Assembly (NCBI GenBank): GCA_031553005.1 | Contig: JAVBMA010000004.1 | Coordinates: forward strand, 1 to 64,000 | Direction: 5' to 3' | Origin: RGIG9379 sp031553005 | GTDB lineage: Bacteria > Bacteroidota > Bacteroidia > Bacteroidales > Paludibacteraceae | DNA length: 64,000 bases | Shown: in pieces, positions 18,042-25,977 of the stretch | How positions within the stretch are numbered: the first letter of the stretch is position 1 | Layout: each line of letters begins with the position of its first letter | Translations under genes and position numbers: made by a program | Notes under the pieces: generated by a model | The model's database searches: none | What the model saw: the letters and a program-made list of their open reading frames with translations, nothing else | What the model was told of the DNA's origin: nothing

Positions 18042-18073
18042 AAATGGGAGTACATTCGAATGTGCTCCCATTT
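18042..18073 (+). terminator. Terminator of the rpoBC operon
   Basis: AAATGGGAG (18042-18050) pairs with CTCCCATTT (18065-18073) around a palindromic ACATTCGAATGT core, giving a near-continuous stem. The right arm ends in TTT. Confidence 0.8.
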
Positions 18074-18398
18074 GCATTTTATATGAAAATCATTGATTAC
18101 TTATTGATATAAATCCCAATTATTCTACAAATTAAGTTTTATAGAGAATTTATTGTCATGTTTTTAGTAGGCAAATAAACGAGTCATTCTTTTTCTTGTT
18201 TACTCGTCAACTCTTTTTCTTGTCAACTTTTCTAAATATGTCATTAAATCTTATCAATTACTTATATTATGGAGTTCTTGTTTTATTATAGAAATATATA
18301 ATGATTTGCAATAAGATATGAAATATAAAAAAGTGATACCATGTTTTTTCTACAGATTAATTTGTAATTTAGCTCCGGAAATATAAAATATAAATACA
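18074..18398. other. Non-coding stretch after rpoC
   Basis: AT-rich sequence without a convincing gene. It contains an imperfect direct repeat of TCTTTTTCTTGT at about 18188-18230. A weak TAATTTAG lies at 18366-18373, some 25 bases before the next gene, and may be its -7 element. I see nothing else. Confidence 0.5.
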
Positions 18399-18716
18399 AT
18401 GGAAAACGTAAAAAATGAAAATCAGATTAATATAGAGCTAAGTGAAGAAGTGGCAGAAGGCGTATATTCTAATTTGGCAATAATATCTCATTCTTCCTCA
18501 GAATTTGTGGTTGATTTTGTACGTATTATGCCTAATACACCAAAAGCAAAAGTAAAATCACGCGTAATTTTGACACCCGAACATGCCAAGAGATTGCTTT
18601 CTGCTCTTCAGGATAACATTACAAAATATGAAATGCAATATGGGCAAATTAAGAAATCTGATAATGGATTTAATCCCCCGATGCCCATAAATTTTGGAAA
18701 TTCAGGCGAAGCTTAA
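18399..18716 (+). CDS. DUF3467 family protein
   Basis: A 105-residue soluble protein of the DUF3467 family, commonly found directly after rpoC in Bacteroidetes. Recognisable parts are INIELSEEVAEGVYSNLA near the N-terminus and the VDFVRIMP and RVILTPEHAKRLLSAL segments. Its function is not known; the constant link to rpoC hints at a role near transcription, but that is inference. It stands alone with non-coding DNA on both sides. Confidence 0.88.
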   Translation: MENVKNENQINIELSEEVAEGVYSNLAIISHSSSEFVVDFVRIMPNTPKAKVKSRVILTPEHAKRLLSALQDNITKYEMQYGQIKKSDNGFNPPMPINFGNSGEA

Positions 18717-18781
18717 TTAAAAGATAAATCAGTCACGGATTTTTTATAAAATAGTTTTTCCGTTAAAATACATTCTAAAAA

Positions 18782-18812
18782 TTGATTTAGACATAGTTTT
18801 GCACTATTTTTG
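18782..18812 (+). promoter_or_regulatory. Promoter of the small secreted protein gene
   Basis: TATTTTTG at 18805-18812 fits TAnnTTTG, with TTG at 18782-18784 as the -33 element. The start codon is 37 bases downstream. Confidence 0.55.
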
Positions 18813-18849
18813 TATCATATCAAAAAAATAATCCTTATTATATAATATT

Positions 18850-19188
18850 ATGAAAGGTTTTATATTTACTTTATTCTCTTTGTTTTTTGTGCTTTCTGTT
18901 GATGCACAGCAATTTATGAAAGTTTCTGCAGATCCTGTTATTGCCGGTGATAATCAAAGATGTTTCCAGGTAAAGTTGGGTTATAGTCGTAAAGATACCA
19001 CAAAGTGGGAACCTTATTGTGGAAAATTTGTGAATTTTTATTACGAACAAGGGTATGAATATACCTTGCAGGTTGATAATTATGATCCTAAGGCAGAGGT
19101 TATGAAAGTTATCAAAGTAATAGGACGTGATAATAGTGCATCTTATCGTAAACAAAGGGAATTGAGGCAAAAGAAAGAAACGCTGTAA
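18850..19188 (+). CDS. Small secreted protein, DUF4377-like
   Basis: A 112-residue protein with a clear signal peptide (MKGFIFTLFSLFFVLSVDAQ, cleavage near residue 18-20). The mature part has two Cys (at QRCFQVK and EPYCGKF) that could form a disulfide. The pattern CFQVK...W..Y..F.NFYYEQGYEYTLQV resembles DUF4377, a domain seen in secreted or lipoprotein stress proteins. The call is from memory of that pattern. No role can be given from context; it has its own promoter. Confidence 0.7.
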   Translation: MKGFIFTLFSLFFVLSVDAQQFMKVSADPVIAGDNQRCFQVKLGYSRKDTTKWEPYCGKFVNFYYEQGYEYTLQVDNYDPKAEVMKVIKVIGRDNSASYRKQRELRQKKETL

Positions 19189-19721
19189 AACGTTTTTTAT
19201 ATTTTTTCGTATTATAATTTTAAAAATTTCTCTCTGGTAGAGTATCATTTTCTCTTTGTATAGAATGATGCTCTTGTGTAATTTGTGGAAACTGTTGTGT
19301 AAATTATCTACATTGTAGGGATATTGCCTATTTAGGTTTTGTAAAGATTGCAGACCATAAGATGTAATAGTTGTATTTTATAAGCCGGAACCACTCTTTT
19401 GGGTACAATTTTTTAATAAACAGTTTTACGTTGCTATTGTTGTGAAAATCGGAATATGATTCTTTACTAATAGAACATTATTTTTAATCTGCTATTTGTT
19501 CGTCAGGTACGTTCCTAATTATTAGTTTTTATTTGACACTCCTTTAGAAATATTCCCTTTTATTTGATATATAAACCACATATTAACTTTGATATGTAGT
19601 GGTTTATCTGAAATTATTTTTCTTGTATTATATGGCAATCCGGAACGCCTCCATTCAAACTAATTTTTGAAATTCCTAAAAATAAATATTACTTTTGTGC
19701 AAAACATAATGACTTGTATTT
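19189..19721. other. Non-coding stretch before pdxA
   Basis: AT-rich and without a gene. A stem of 10 bp (GAGTATCATT at 19240-19249 with AATGATGCTC at 19264-19273, one G-T pair) probably ends the upstream transcript, though its T run is poor. The pdxA promoter is at the right end. Confidence 0.5.
19667..19697 (+). promoter_or_regulatory. Promoter of pdxA
   Basis: TACTTTTG at 19690-19697 matches TAnnTTTG; TTG at 19667-19669 is correctly placed for -33. The start codon is 24 bases downstream. Confidence 0.6.
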
Positions 19722-20789
19722 ATGGAAGATTTTAAAATAAAGGTAGGAATAACTCAGGGAGATATTAATGGGATTGGGTATGAAGTGATAATCAAAACCC
19801 TTTCGGATCCTCGCATCAACGATTTTTGTATTCCTATTGTCTACGGCTCATCCAAGGTTGCCGCTTATCATCGTAAAGCATTAAACATAGAAAATTTTAG
19901 CTTGAATGTTATTAATAATGTGTCGGAAGCTAATTCGAAACGCTCCAACATTATTAATTGCGTAGACGATGAGATCAAGGTAGAGCTATCCAAAGCGACA
20001 GACGAAGCCGGCGAAGCTGCATTTTTAGCATTGGAACGTGCTACATCCGATTTGAAAGAAGGATTAATTGATGTCTTGGTTACAGCTCCAATCAATAAGA
20101 AAAATATACAATCAGATAAATTTCATTTCCCCGGACATACTGAATATCTGGAACAAAAATTCGGAGGAGGGAAAAAAGGATTGATGCTGATGGTTAATGA
20201 TGTTTTGAAGGTAGCAGTAGTTACAGGTCATGTTCCTTTAAAAGATGTTGCTTCACATATCACAGAAAAAAATATTATTGAAAAACTGAAAGATTTGCAT
20301 TTCTCTTTGGTGCGGGATTTTGGCGTAATAAAACCTCGCATTGCAGTCTTAGGCTTGAACCCTCATGCCGGAGATAACGGTGTATTGGGAAGCGAAGAAC
20401 AGGAAATTATTATTCCGGCTATACGCAAAGCCAATGAAATGGGAGTTATGTGTTTCGGACCTTATCCTGCCGATGGATTTTTTGGTGCAGGAAGTTTTTG
20501 CAATTTTGATGCTGTTCTTGCTATGTATCACGATCAGGGATTAGCTCCGTTTAAATCCATATCAATGGAGAGTGGAGTGAATTATACTGCAGGTTTATCT
20601 GTTATCAGGACTTCTCCTGCTCATGGTACTGCTTATGATAAAGCCGGGATAGGAGAAGCATCCGAGGAATCTTTCAGAAATGCATTATATCTGGCTTGCG
20701 ATATTTTTAATAATAGAAATACCTACACCGAAATGACTAAAAATCCACTAAAAAAGCAAGAAATTGAGATGAGTGGAGTCGTTGAATAA
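19722..20789 (+). CDS. pdxA: 4-hydroxythreonine-4-phosphate dehydrogenase
   Basis: A 355-residue PdxA of the DXP-dependent vitamin B6 pathway. It oxidises 4-phosphohydroxy-threonine to the aminoacetone phosphate that PdxJ condenses with deoxyxylulose phosphate. The three metal-binding His contexts are present: FPGHTEYL, GLNPHAGD and AMYHDQGLAPFK. Length is slightly above the E. coli enzyme. The partner pdxJ lies in this window at 45313. A strong terminator ends the transcript. Confidence 0.97.
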   Translation: MEDFKIKVGITQGDINGIGYEVIIKTLSDPRINDFCIPIVYGSSKVAAYHRKALNIENFSLNVINNVSEANSKRSNIINCVDDEIKVELSKATDEAGEAAFLALERATSDLKEGLIDVLVTAPINKKNIQSDKFHFPGHTEYLEQKFGGGKKGLMLMVNDVLKVAVVTGHVPLKDVASHITEKNIIEKLKDLHFSLVRDFGVIKPRIAVLGLNPHAGDNGVLGSEEQEIIIPAIRKANEMGVMCFGPYPADGFFGAGSFCNFDAVLAMYHDQGLAPFKSISMESGVNYTAGLSVIRTSPAHGTAYDKAGIGEASEESFRNALYLACDIFNNRNTYTEMTKNPLKKQEIEMSGVVE

Positions 20790-20856
20790 GATCTTTTTAA
20801 AAGTAGGAAAGTAGTAAAAAATTAGTGTTGAATTAATAATTCTTGATCAACTTAAG

Positions 20857-20887
20857 TTGTTTTTGGATCTAAAAAGAAGTATTTTTG
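20857..20887 (+). promoter_or_regulatory. Promoter embedded in the pdxA terminator
   Basis: TATTTTTG at 20880-20887 is a TAnnTTTG element lying wholly inside the left arm of the terminator at 20873-20915. TTG at 20857-20859 gives the -33 element (23 bases between starts). Transcription would start near 20894, in the hairpin loop, so the new RNA escapes the terminator. Confidence 0.5.
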
Positions 20888-20918
20888 TCAGGTTTACTGA
20901 CAAAAATACTTCTTTAAT
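20873..20918 (+). terminator. Terminator of pdxA
   Basis: A perfect 19-bp stem (20873-20891 with 20897-20915) and a GTTTA loop, A-rich on the left and ending in TTTAATT. It ends 14 bases before the next start codon. Confidence 0.85.
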
Positions 20919-20929
20919 TCTTATAGGTA

Positions 20930-22168
20930 ATGACTAATGCGGAATTACAACAAGTAAAACAAAGGTTTGGAATTATTGGAACGGAATCGTCTCTGAACCG
21001 GGCAATTGATGTAGCTGTTCAGGTTGCACCGACGGATCTTTCTGTTTTGATAACAGGTGAGAGTGGTGTTGGTAAAGAGACATTTCCCCAGATAATTCAT
21101 TTTTATAGCCAGAGGAAACATGGGCAATACATAGCCGTCAATTGCGGGGCAATTCCTGAAGGGACGATTGATTCCGAATTGTTCGGGCATGAGAAGGGCT
21201 CTTTTACCGGAGCCGTTTCCGATCGCAAAGGCTATTTTGAGGTAGCTAACGGCGGAACTATTTTTTTGGATGAAGTAGGAGAACTTCCTCTGACTACTCA
21301 GGTGCGTTTGCTTCGTGTGTTGGAAGCTGGAGAATTTATTAAAGTAGGATCATCCAAAGTTCAAAAGACAAATGTCCGTGTAGTTGCCGCTACCAATATG
21401 GACATGGCAAAAGCTATCGCTGAAGGGCGTTTTCGTGAAGACCTGTTTTACAGGTTGAACTCGGTTCCTATTCATATTCCCCCGTTGCGGGAAAGAGGCA
21501 ATGATATTGCACTTTTGTTTCGCAAATTTGCCAATGATTTTGCAGAAAAATACCGCATGCCGGCAATTCGTCTGACTGATGATGCCATGCAGGCGCTGGT
21601 TGCTTATTCATGGCCGGGAAATGTACGCCAATTGAAGAATATAACCGAACAGATTTCTGTTTTGGAACAAAACCGGGAGATAAACAAAGAGAAACTATTA
21701 AGTTATTTACCCGAAAATTTGCCGGTAGAATATCTTCCGGTAGTTTTGAATACTAACCCATCCAAAGACCGGTCTTTCAATAGTGAGCGGGAAATTTTGT
21801 ATCAAGTGCTGTTTGATATGAAAAAAGATATGAATGACTTGAAGAAGTTAGTTCATGATATTATTGGAAAAGAGCCTGTAAATGTGTCTGATGTACCCCA
21901 TGTGAATGATATTTATTCATCTGCCGATGCATCTATTATCCAGTCAAATATTGCCTCTCCCGCTACTTCCATAAATAAAATAAAACGGGACGATATTCAG
22001 GATACTGAAGAGTACGTAGAAGAGAGTCTTTCTTTGGAAGATCTTGAAAAAGAGATGATAAAAAAGGCGCTTGAACGCCATCACAATAAAAGAAAATATG
22101 CGGCTCAGGATTTAAAAATATCCGAACGAACCCTTTACCGGAAAATAAAAGAGTACGGACTGGAATAA
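20930..22168 (+). CDS. Sigma-54-dependent activator without receiver domain
   Basis: A 412-residue bacterial enhancer-binding protein. The AAA+ domain starts almost at once: Walker A GESGVGKE (residues 43-50), GSFTGA (90-95, the loop that touches sigma-54, with Ser in place of the second Ala), Walker B GGTIFLDE (108-115). A linker follows, then a Fis-type helix-turn-helix at the C-terminus (AAQDLKISERTLYRKIKEYG). There is no receiver, GAF or PAS domain, so control must come from its level or from a partner. The order activator-lptE-TPR-like-secG is, as I recall, common in Bacteroidetes. Confidence 0.93.
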   Translation: MTNAELQQVKQRFGIIGTESSLNRAIDVAVQVAPTDLSVLITGESGVGKETFPQIIHFYSQRKHGQYIAVNCGAIPEGTIDSELFGHEKGSFTGAVSDRKGYFEVANGGTIFLDEVGELPLTTQVRLLRVLEAGEFIKVGSSKVQKTNVRVVAATNMDMAKAIAEGRFREDLFYRLNSVPIHIPPLRERGNDIALLFRKFANDFAEKYRMPAIRLTDDAMQALVAYSWPGNVRQLKNITEQISVLEQNREINKEKLLSYLPENLPVEYLPVVLNTNPSKDRSFNSEREILYQVLFDMKKDMNDLKKLVHDIIGKEPVNVSDVPHVNDIYSSADASIIQSNIASPATSINKIKRDDIQDTEEYVEESLSLEDLEKEMIKKALERHHNKRKYAAQDLKISERTLYRKIKEYGLE

Positions 22169-22171
22169 AAG

Positions 22172-22316
22172 CCTCTCCTCCGGCGGCTCTCCACAAGAGA
22201 GGGGAATGGAGCATATTTCATGATTAGTTTAATTATTTGTCATAAACTTAATTATTTCAGAATACCTTCTTTTCTTAGTCACCCCTCTCTTGTGGAGAGG
22301 AAACGGAGGGGAGAGG
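22172..22316 (+). repeat. CTCTCC-type inverted repeat before lptE
   Basis: Left arm 22172-22204 (CCTCTCCTCCG...CTCTCCACAAGAGAGGGG) and right arm 22282-22316 are near-perfect inverted copies, about 78 bases apart. An open frame crosses this element into lptE, but the repeat is more probably a non-coding interspersed unit that may also fold in RNA. Confidence 0.75.
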
Positions 22317-22333
22317 TCTTAAATAAAATTTTC

Positions 22334-22843
22334 GTGAAAAAGATAATTTGTATTTTACTTTTAAGTACCCTAACGGGATTTTCGTCGTGCCTTATCTCTT
22401 ATAAGTTTAACGGCTCGTCTATCGACTATACCAAAATCAAAACAATTACGGTTGTAGATTTTCCTAACCATGCGGCGCTTGTTTATCCTCCATTAGCGAC
22501 TAATTTCAACGAAACGTTGAAGGATCAATATTCACAAAAAACACGTTTGGTTTTTGTCCCGCGCAACGGAAATCTGCAAATAGAAGGAGAGATTATTGGA
22601 TACGATTTGATCCAGATGGCGGTTAGTTCAGCCGGAGAGTCAATGGATACGAAATTGCAAATTACGGTAAATGTCCGCTTTACAAATACAGTTAATCCGT
22701 CCGAAAGTTTTGAAGAACGATTCACCGCATTTCAGGTTTTTCCTAATACTCAAACAATTAATCAGGTTCAGGATGAACTGAATAAACTGATAGTGGATGA
22801 TCTTATAAATATGATTTTTAACAGAACAGTTGCCAATTGGTAA
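22334..22843 (+). CDS. lptE: LPS-assembly lipoprotein LptE
   Basis: A protein of about 169 residues that matches the LptE family of Bacteroidetes, the outer-membrane lipoprotein that plugs LptD and helps place LPS. From GTG 22334 it begins MKKIICILLLSTLTGFSSC, a lipoprotein signal with the Cys at 19, followed by the typical YKFNGSSIDYTKIKTITV. A longer frame opens at 22220 but would read through the inverted repeat, so GTG is preferred. Its stop is one base before the next start codon. Confidence 0.88.
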   Translation: MKKIICILLLSTLTGFSSCLISYKFNGSSIDYTKIKTITVVDFPNHAALVYPPLATNFNETLKDQYSQKTRLVFVPRNGNLQIEGEIIGYDLIQMAVSSAGESMDTKLQITVNVRFTNTVNPSESFEERFTAFQVFPNTQTINQVQDELNKLIVDDLINMIFNRTVANW

Positions 22844-22844
22844 A

Positions 22845-23573
22845 ATGACTCAGTCCGAATTTTTACATATTGTAAAGTGTCCCGGTGAAATAGGGAAAGA
22901 GCATCTATCTGAATTATATGATTATGTGGCAGAATATCCTTATGCTCAGACTTTTCGCTTGCTTTACTTGAAGGGGCTTAAAAATTCGGAAGATATAAAA
23001 TATGAAAATGAACTGAGAATAGCTTCGGTTTATGCTTGTGACCGACGGAATTTACACCAGTTAATCAAAAAGAAAACGTTAAGTGGAGTTATAAATCAGG
23101 ATATGGTTCTGCCGGAGAAAGAGGAAAATCCAGAAGAGACTGTGTTATTAGAAAAAGAGCACGAAGAGTTATCTGCGGTTTATGTCCCTGCATTAGATAT
23201 TCAAACTATCCTTAGCGAGAATAATGCGAATGAAGATATACTGAAAAGCAACTCAAAAGCAGCAAAAACCCCAAAACGGTTAAAGCGCCAGAACTTAATA
23301 GATGAATTTATACAGGCGAGCGAATCTTCGGATATTACCATTTCGATAAAAAAAGATACTTCAAATTCGGTCGAACCTGCTATTATTCCGGATAATACAA
23401 AGGCGGAAACAGATGAGTTCTTTACCGAAACCCTTGCAAAAATTTACATTAAACAACATAAATTTGACAAGGCGATAAGAATATTTAAACGATTAAGTTT
23501 GAAATATCCGGAAAAAAGTATTTATTTTGCAGACCAAATCCGATTTTTGGAAAAACTAATAATAAATTTGTAA
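22845..23573 (+). CDS. TPR-like cytoplasmic protein between lptE and secG
   Basis: A 242-residue protein of unknown function. ATG 22845 (MTQSEFLHIVKCPG) begins one base after the lptE stop; a TTG at 22830 would overlap lptE. The N-terminal third is helical (YPYAQTFRLLYLKGLKN), the middle is polar and low-complexity, and the C-terminus resembles one TPR (TETLAKIYIKQHKFDKAI and FKRLSLKYPEKSIYFA). There is no signal peptide. The fixed place between lptE and secG suggests an envelope-related role, but this is only context. Confidence 0.8.
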   Translation: MTQSEFLHIVKCPGEIGKEHLSELYDYVAEYPYAQTFRLLYLKGLKNSEDIKYENELRIASVYACDRRNLHQLIKKKTLSGVINQDMVLPEKEENPEETVLLEKEHEELSAVYVPALDIQTILSENNANEDILKSNSKAAKTPKRLKRQNLIDEFIQASESSDITISIKKDTSNSVEPAIIPDNTKAETDEFFTETLAKIYIKQHKFDKAIRIFKRLSLKYPEKSIYFADQIRFLEKLIINL

Positions 23574-23592
23574 GATTTATAATTAAACGATA

Positions 23593-23913
23593 ATGGCATA
23601 TACAGTAATAACAATTATCATTTTGATTGCATCGATCCTTTTAGTAGGAGTTGTTTTAATTCAAAATTCTAAAGGGGGAGGATTAGCTTCCGGTTTTGCA
23701 GCTCAAAATCAGATTATGGGTGTTAAAAAAACTACTGATTTCATAGAAAAAGCAACATGGACATTGGTCGCAGTTGTAGTCGTTTTAAGTGTTCTTTCTG
23801 CTGCGTTTCTTCCGAAAAATGAAACCGTAAGAGATACCGAATTAAAAGGGCAATATGAAGAGATGCAACACACATCTCCGGCAAATGCTCCTGACTTCGG
23901 TGGTGAAGAATAA
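23593..23913 (+). CDS. secG: Preprotein translocase subunit SecG
   Basis: A 106-residue SecG with two membrane helices (about residues 2-20 and 54-74) around the conserved loop VLIQNSKGGGLASGF. The polar C-terminal tail is longer than in E. coli, as usual in this phylum. It is the last gene of the sigma-54 activator-lptE run. Together with secE at 6743 it supplies two of the three SecYEG subunits; secY is not in the window. Confidence 0.95.
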   Translation: MAYTVITIIILIASILLVGVVLIQNSKGGGLASGFAAQNQIMGVKKTTDFIEKATWTLVAVVVVLSVLSAAFLPKNETVRDTELKGQYEEMQHTSPANAPDFGGEE

Positions 23914-23939
23914 ATAAAGGACCCAAAATATAAACATGA

Positions 23940-23972
23940 AAAGGATGTCTATCTAGATATCCTTTCTTGTTT
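23940..23972 (+). terminator. Terminator of secG
   Basis: AAAGGATGTCTA (23940-23951) pairs with TAGATATCCTTT (23954-23965), one G-T pair, followed by CTTGTTTT. It is 26 bases after the secG stop. Confidence 0.7.
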
Positions 23973-24009
23973 TCGTGAAAATTCGAGCTTTCCTGAGCCC
24001 GGATTTTTT

Positions 24010-24017
24010 TATCTTTG
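24010..24017 (+). promoter_or_regulatory. -7 element of the ettA promoter
   Basis: TATCTTTG matches TAnnTTTG, 46 bases before the ettA start. No clear -33 TTG is seen. Confidence 0.45.
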
Positions 24018-24063
24018 TATGATTTTTTTTCTTGTAACTAATAACTTGTAACTATAATAAAAC

Positions 24064-25734
24064 ATGGCGGACGATAAGAAAGTTATTTTCTCAATGGTGG
24101 GAGTAAGTAAAACATTTAACTCTCAGAAAAAAGTACTTAATAATATTTATTTATCATTCTTTTATGGTGCGAAAATCGGGATCATTGGTTTGAACGGTTC
24201 CGGAAAATCCACTTTGCTGAAAATTATAGCGGGAATTGATAAATCTTATCAGGGAGAAGTCGTTTTCTCTCCCGGTTATACTGTGGGCTATTTGGAACAA
24301 GAGCCACATCTGGATGATGAAAAAACAGTCAAAGAAATAGTGCAGGAAGGCGTGGCAGATATTGTAAATCTATTGAAGGAATTTGAAGAGATCAATGAGA
24401 AATTTGCAGATCCCGATGCCGATTTTGATAAACTAATAGCCCGTCAGGCTGAGGTACAGGAAAAATTGGATAATGCCGATGCCTGGAATTTGGATAATAA
24501 GCTGGAAAGAGCCATGGATGCGCTGCGTTGTCCGCCCGAAGATGCTTTGGTAAAGAATCTCTCGGGAGGTGAACGCCGTAGAGTTGCCCTTTGTCGTTTA
24601 TTGCTTCAGCAACCCGATGTCCTTTTATTAGATGAACCTACCAATCACTTGGATGCCGAATCTATCGACTGGCTCGAACAACACCTTCAGCAGTATCAGG
24701 GTACAGTAATTGCCATTACGCACGACCGTTATTTCCTTGATAATGTAGCCGGTTGGATTCTGGAGTTGGATAGGGGAGAAGGTATTCCTTGGAAAGGTAA
24801 TTATACCTCATGGCTAGAGCAGAAAACCAAACGGATGGAACAGGAAGAGAAGCAGGCAAGTAAACGCCGGAAAACTCTTGAACGTGAACTTGACTGGGTG
24901 CGTATGGCTCCTAAGGCACGTCATGCGAAAGGGAAAGCCCGTCTGAATGCATATGACCAATTATTGAATGAAGACCAGAAAGAACGCGAAGAAAAGTTGG
25001 AACTTTTCATTCCGAACGGACCTCGTTTAGGAAATAAAGTAATCGAAGCAATCGGCGTTTCGAAAGCATTTGGCGACAAAGTGTTGTTTGAAAATCTTGA
25101 TTTTATGCTTCCTCCGAATGGTATAGTTGGAATTATCGGTCCGAACGGGGCCGGAAAAACAACGCTTTTCCGGATGATTATGGGAACTGAAACGATTGAT
25201 AAAGGCTCTTTTGATGTCGGTGAAACCGTAAAAGTAGGATATGCCGATCAGAGCCATAAAGATATTGATTCTGAAAAAACAGTTTATCAGGTTATATCCC
25301 AAGGTTCGGAATTTGTTCGTGTCGGGGGAAAAGATATAAATGCGAGAGCATATCTTTCCCGCTTTAATTTCACAGGCGGAGATCAGGAGAAAAAATGTGG
25401 TGTACTTTCAGGTGGTGAACGCAATCGCCTGCATTTGGCATTAACTTTAAAATCGGAAGCTAATGTATTATTACTTGATGAGCCTACCAATGATATTGAC
25501 GTGAATACTTTGCGGGCATTGGAAGACGGATTGGAAAATTTTGCCGGATGTGCAGTTGTGATTTCGCATGACCGTTGGTTCCTCGACCGTATCTGTACTC
25601 ATATTTTGGCATACGAAGGAGATTCCAGTGTCTTTTTCTTCGAAGGTTCCTATTCGGAGTATGAAGAGAATAAGAAAATGCGTTTAGGTGACGAAGGCCC
25701 TAAACGAATCCGATACAAAAAACTGATGGCATAA
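24064..25734 (+). CDS. ettA: Energy-dependent translational throttle protein EttA (ABC-F)
   Basis: A 556-residue ABC-F ATPase without membrane segments. Two ATP cassettes are complete: GLNGSGKST with LSGGERRRVALCRLL and DEPTNHLD, then GPNGAGKTT with LSGGERNRLHLAL and DEPTNDID. The linker between them has the RHAKGKARLNAYDQLL stretch of the EttA group. EttA binds the ribosomal E site and couples early elongation to ATP level. Both the length and the early KTFNSQKKVLNNI match EttA rather than resistance-type ABC-F proteins. Confidence 0.95.
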   Translation: MADDKKVIFSMVGVSKTFNSQKKVLNNIYLSFFYGAKIGIIGLNGSGKSTLLKIIAGIDKSYQGEVVFSPGYTVGYLEQEPHLDDEKTVKEIVQEGVADIVNLLKEFEEINEKFADPDADFDKLIARQAEVQEKLDNADAWNLDNKLERAMDALRCPPEDALVKNLSGGERRRVALCRLLLQQPDVLLLDEPTNHLDAESIDWLEQHLQQYQGTVIAITHDRYFLDNVAGWILELDRGEGIPWKGNYTSWLEQKTKRMEQEEKQASKRRKTLERELDWVRMAPKARHAKGKARLNAYDQLLNEDQKEREEKLELFIPNGPRLGNKVIEAIGVSKAFGDKVLFENLDFMLPPNGIVGIIGPNGAGKTTLFRMIMGTETIDKGSFDVGETVKVGYADQSHKDIDSEKTVYQVISQGSEFVRVGGKDINARAYLSRFNFTGGDQEKKCGVLSGGERNRLHLALTLKSEANVLLLDEPTNDIDVNTLRALEDGLENFAGCAVVISHDRWFLDRICTHILAYEGDSSVFFFEGSYSEYEENKKMRLGDEGPKRIRYKKLMA

Positions 25735-25807
25735 ACGGAGGTTTATTAACTATGGAAACATAGAGAGTCTGTTTAAATCTTATTCGCCAATCAATATAAA
25801 TCTGCTA

Positions 25808-25840
25808 ATTGGGAGGGCGACTTCAAGTCGCCTTCCCAAT
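25808..25840. terminator. Hairpin between convergent ettA and mutY
   Basis: A 15-bp stem (ATTGGGAGGGCGACT with its complement, one G-T pair) around a TCA loop. No T run follows, so its role as terminator is uncertain, but it lies at the convergent junction. Confidence 0.6.
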
Positions 25841-25843
25841 GAT

Positions 25844-25920
25844 AACAGTAAACGCAAAGAAACAAAGAATACAAAGAAAATAAGTAGAACTTTGTACCCT
25901 TTGCGTTTACTGTTTTTTAT
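25844..25920. repeat. ACAAAG-type inverted repeat ending in a T run
   Basis: AACAGTAAACGCAAAG (25844-25859) pairs perfectly with 25899-25914, with CAAAGAATACAAAG and CTTTGTACC inside. TTTTTTAT follows, so it may end ettA transcription. Same family as 2189-2251, 39171-39199 and 47070-47146. Confidence 0.75.
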
Positions 25921-25977
25921 TTGTGCTTATTTGTAGATAAGACATATAATTGCTTTTGTTTTGACTTTAAACATGCT

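Noticed and set aside
24064..25734. Antibiotic-resistance ABC-F protein
   Set aside because: Length, linker and motifs match the housekeeping EttA group, and the neighbours are core genes.
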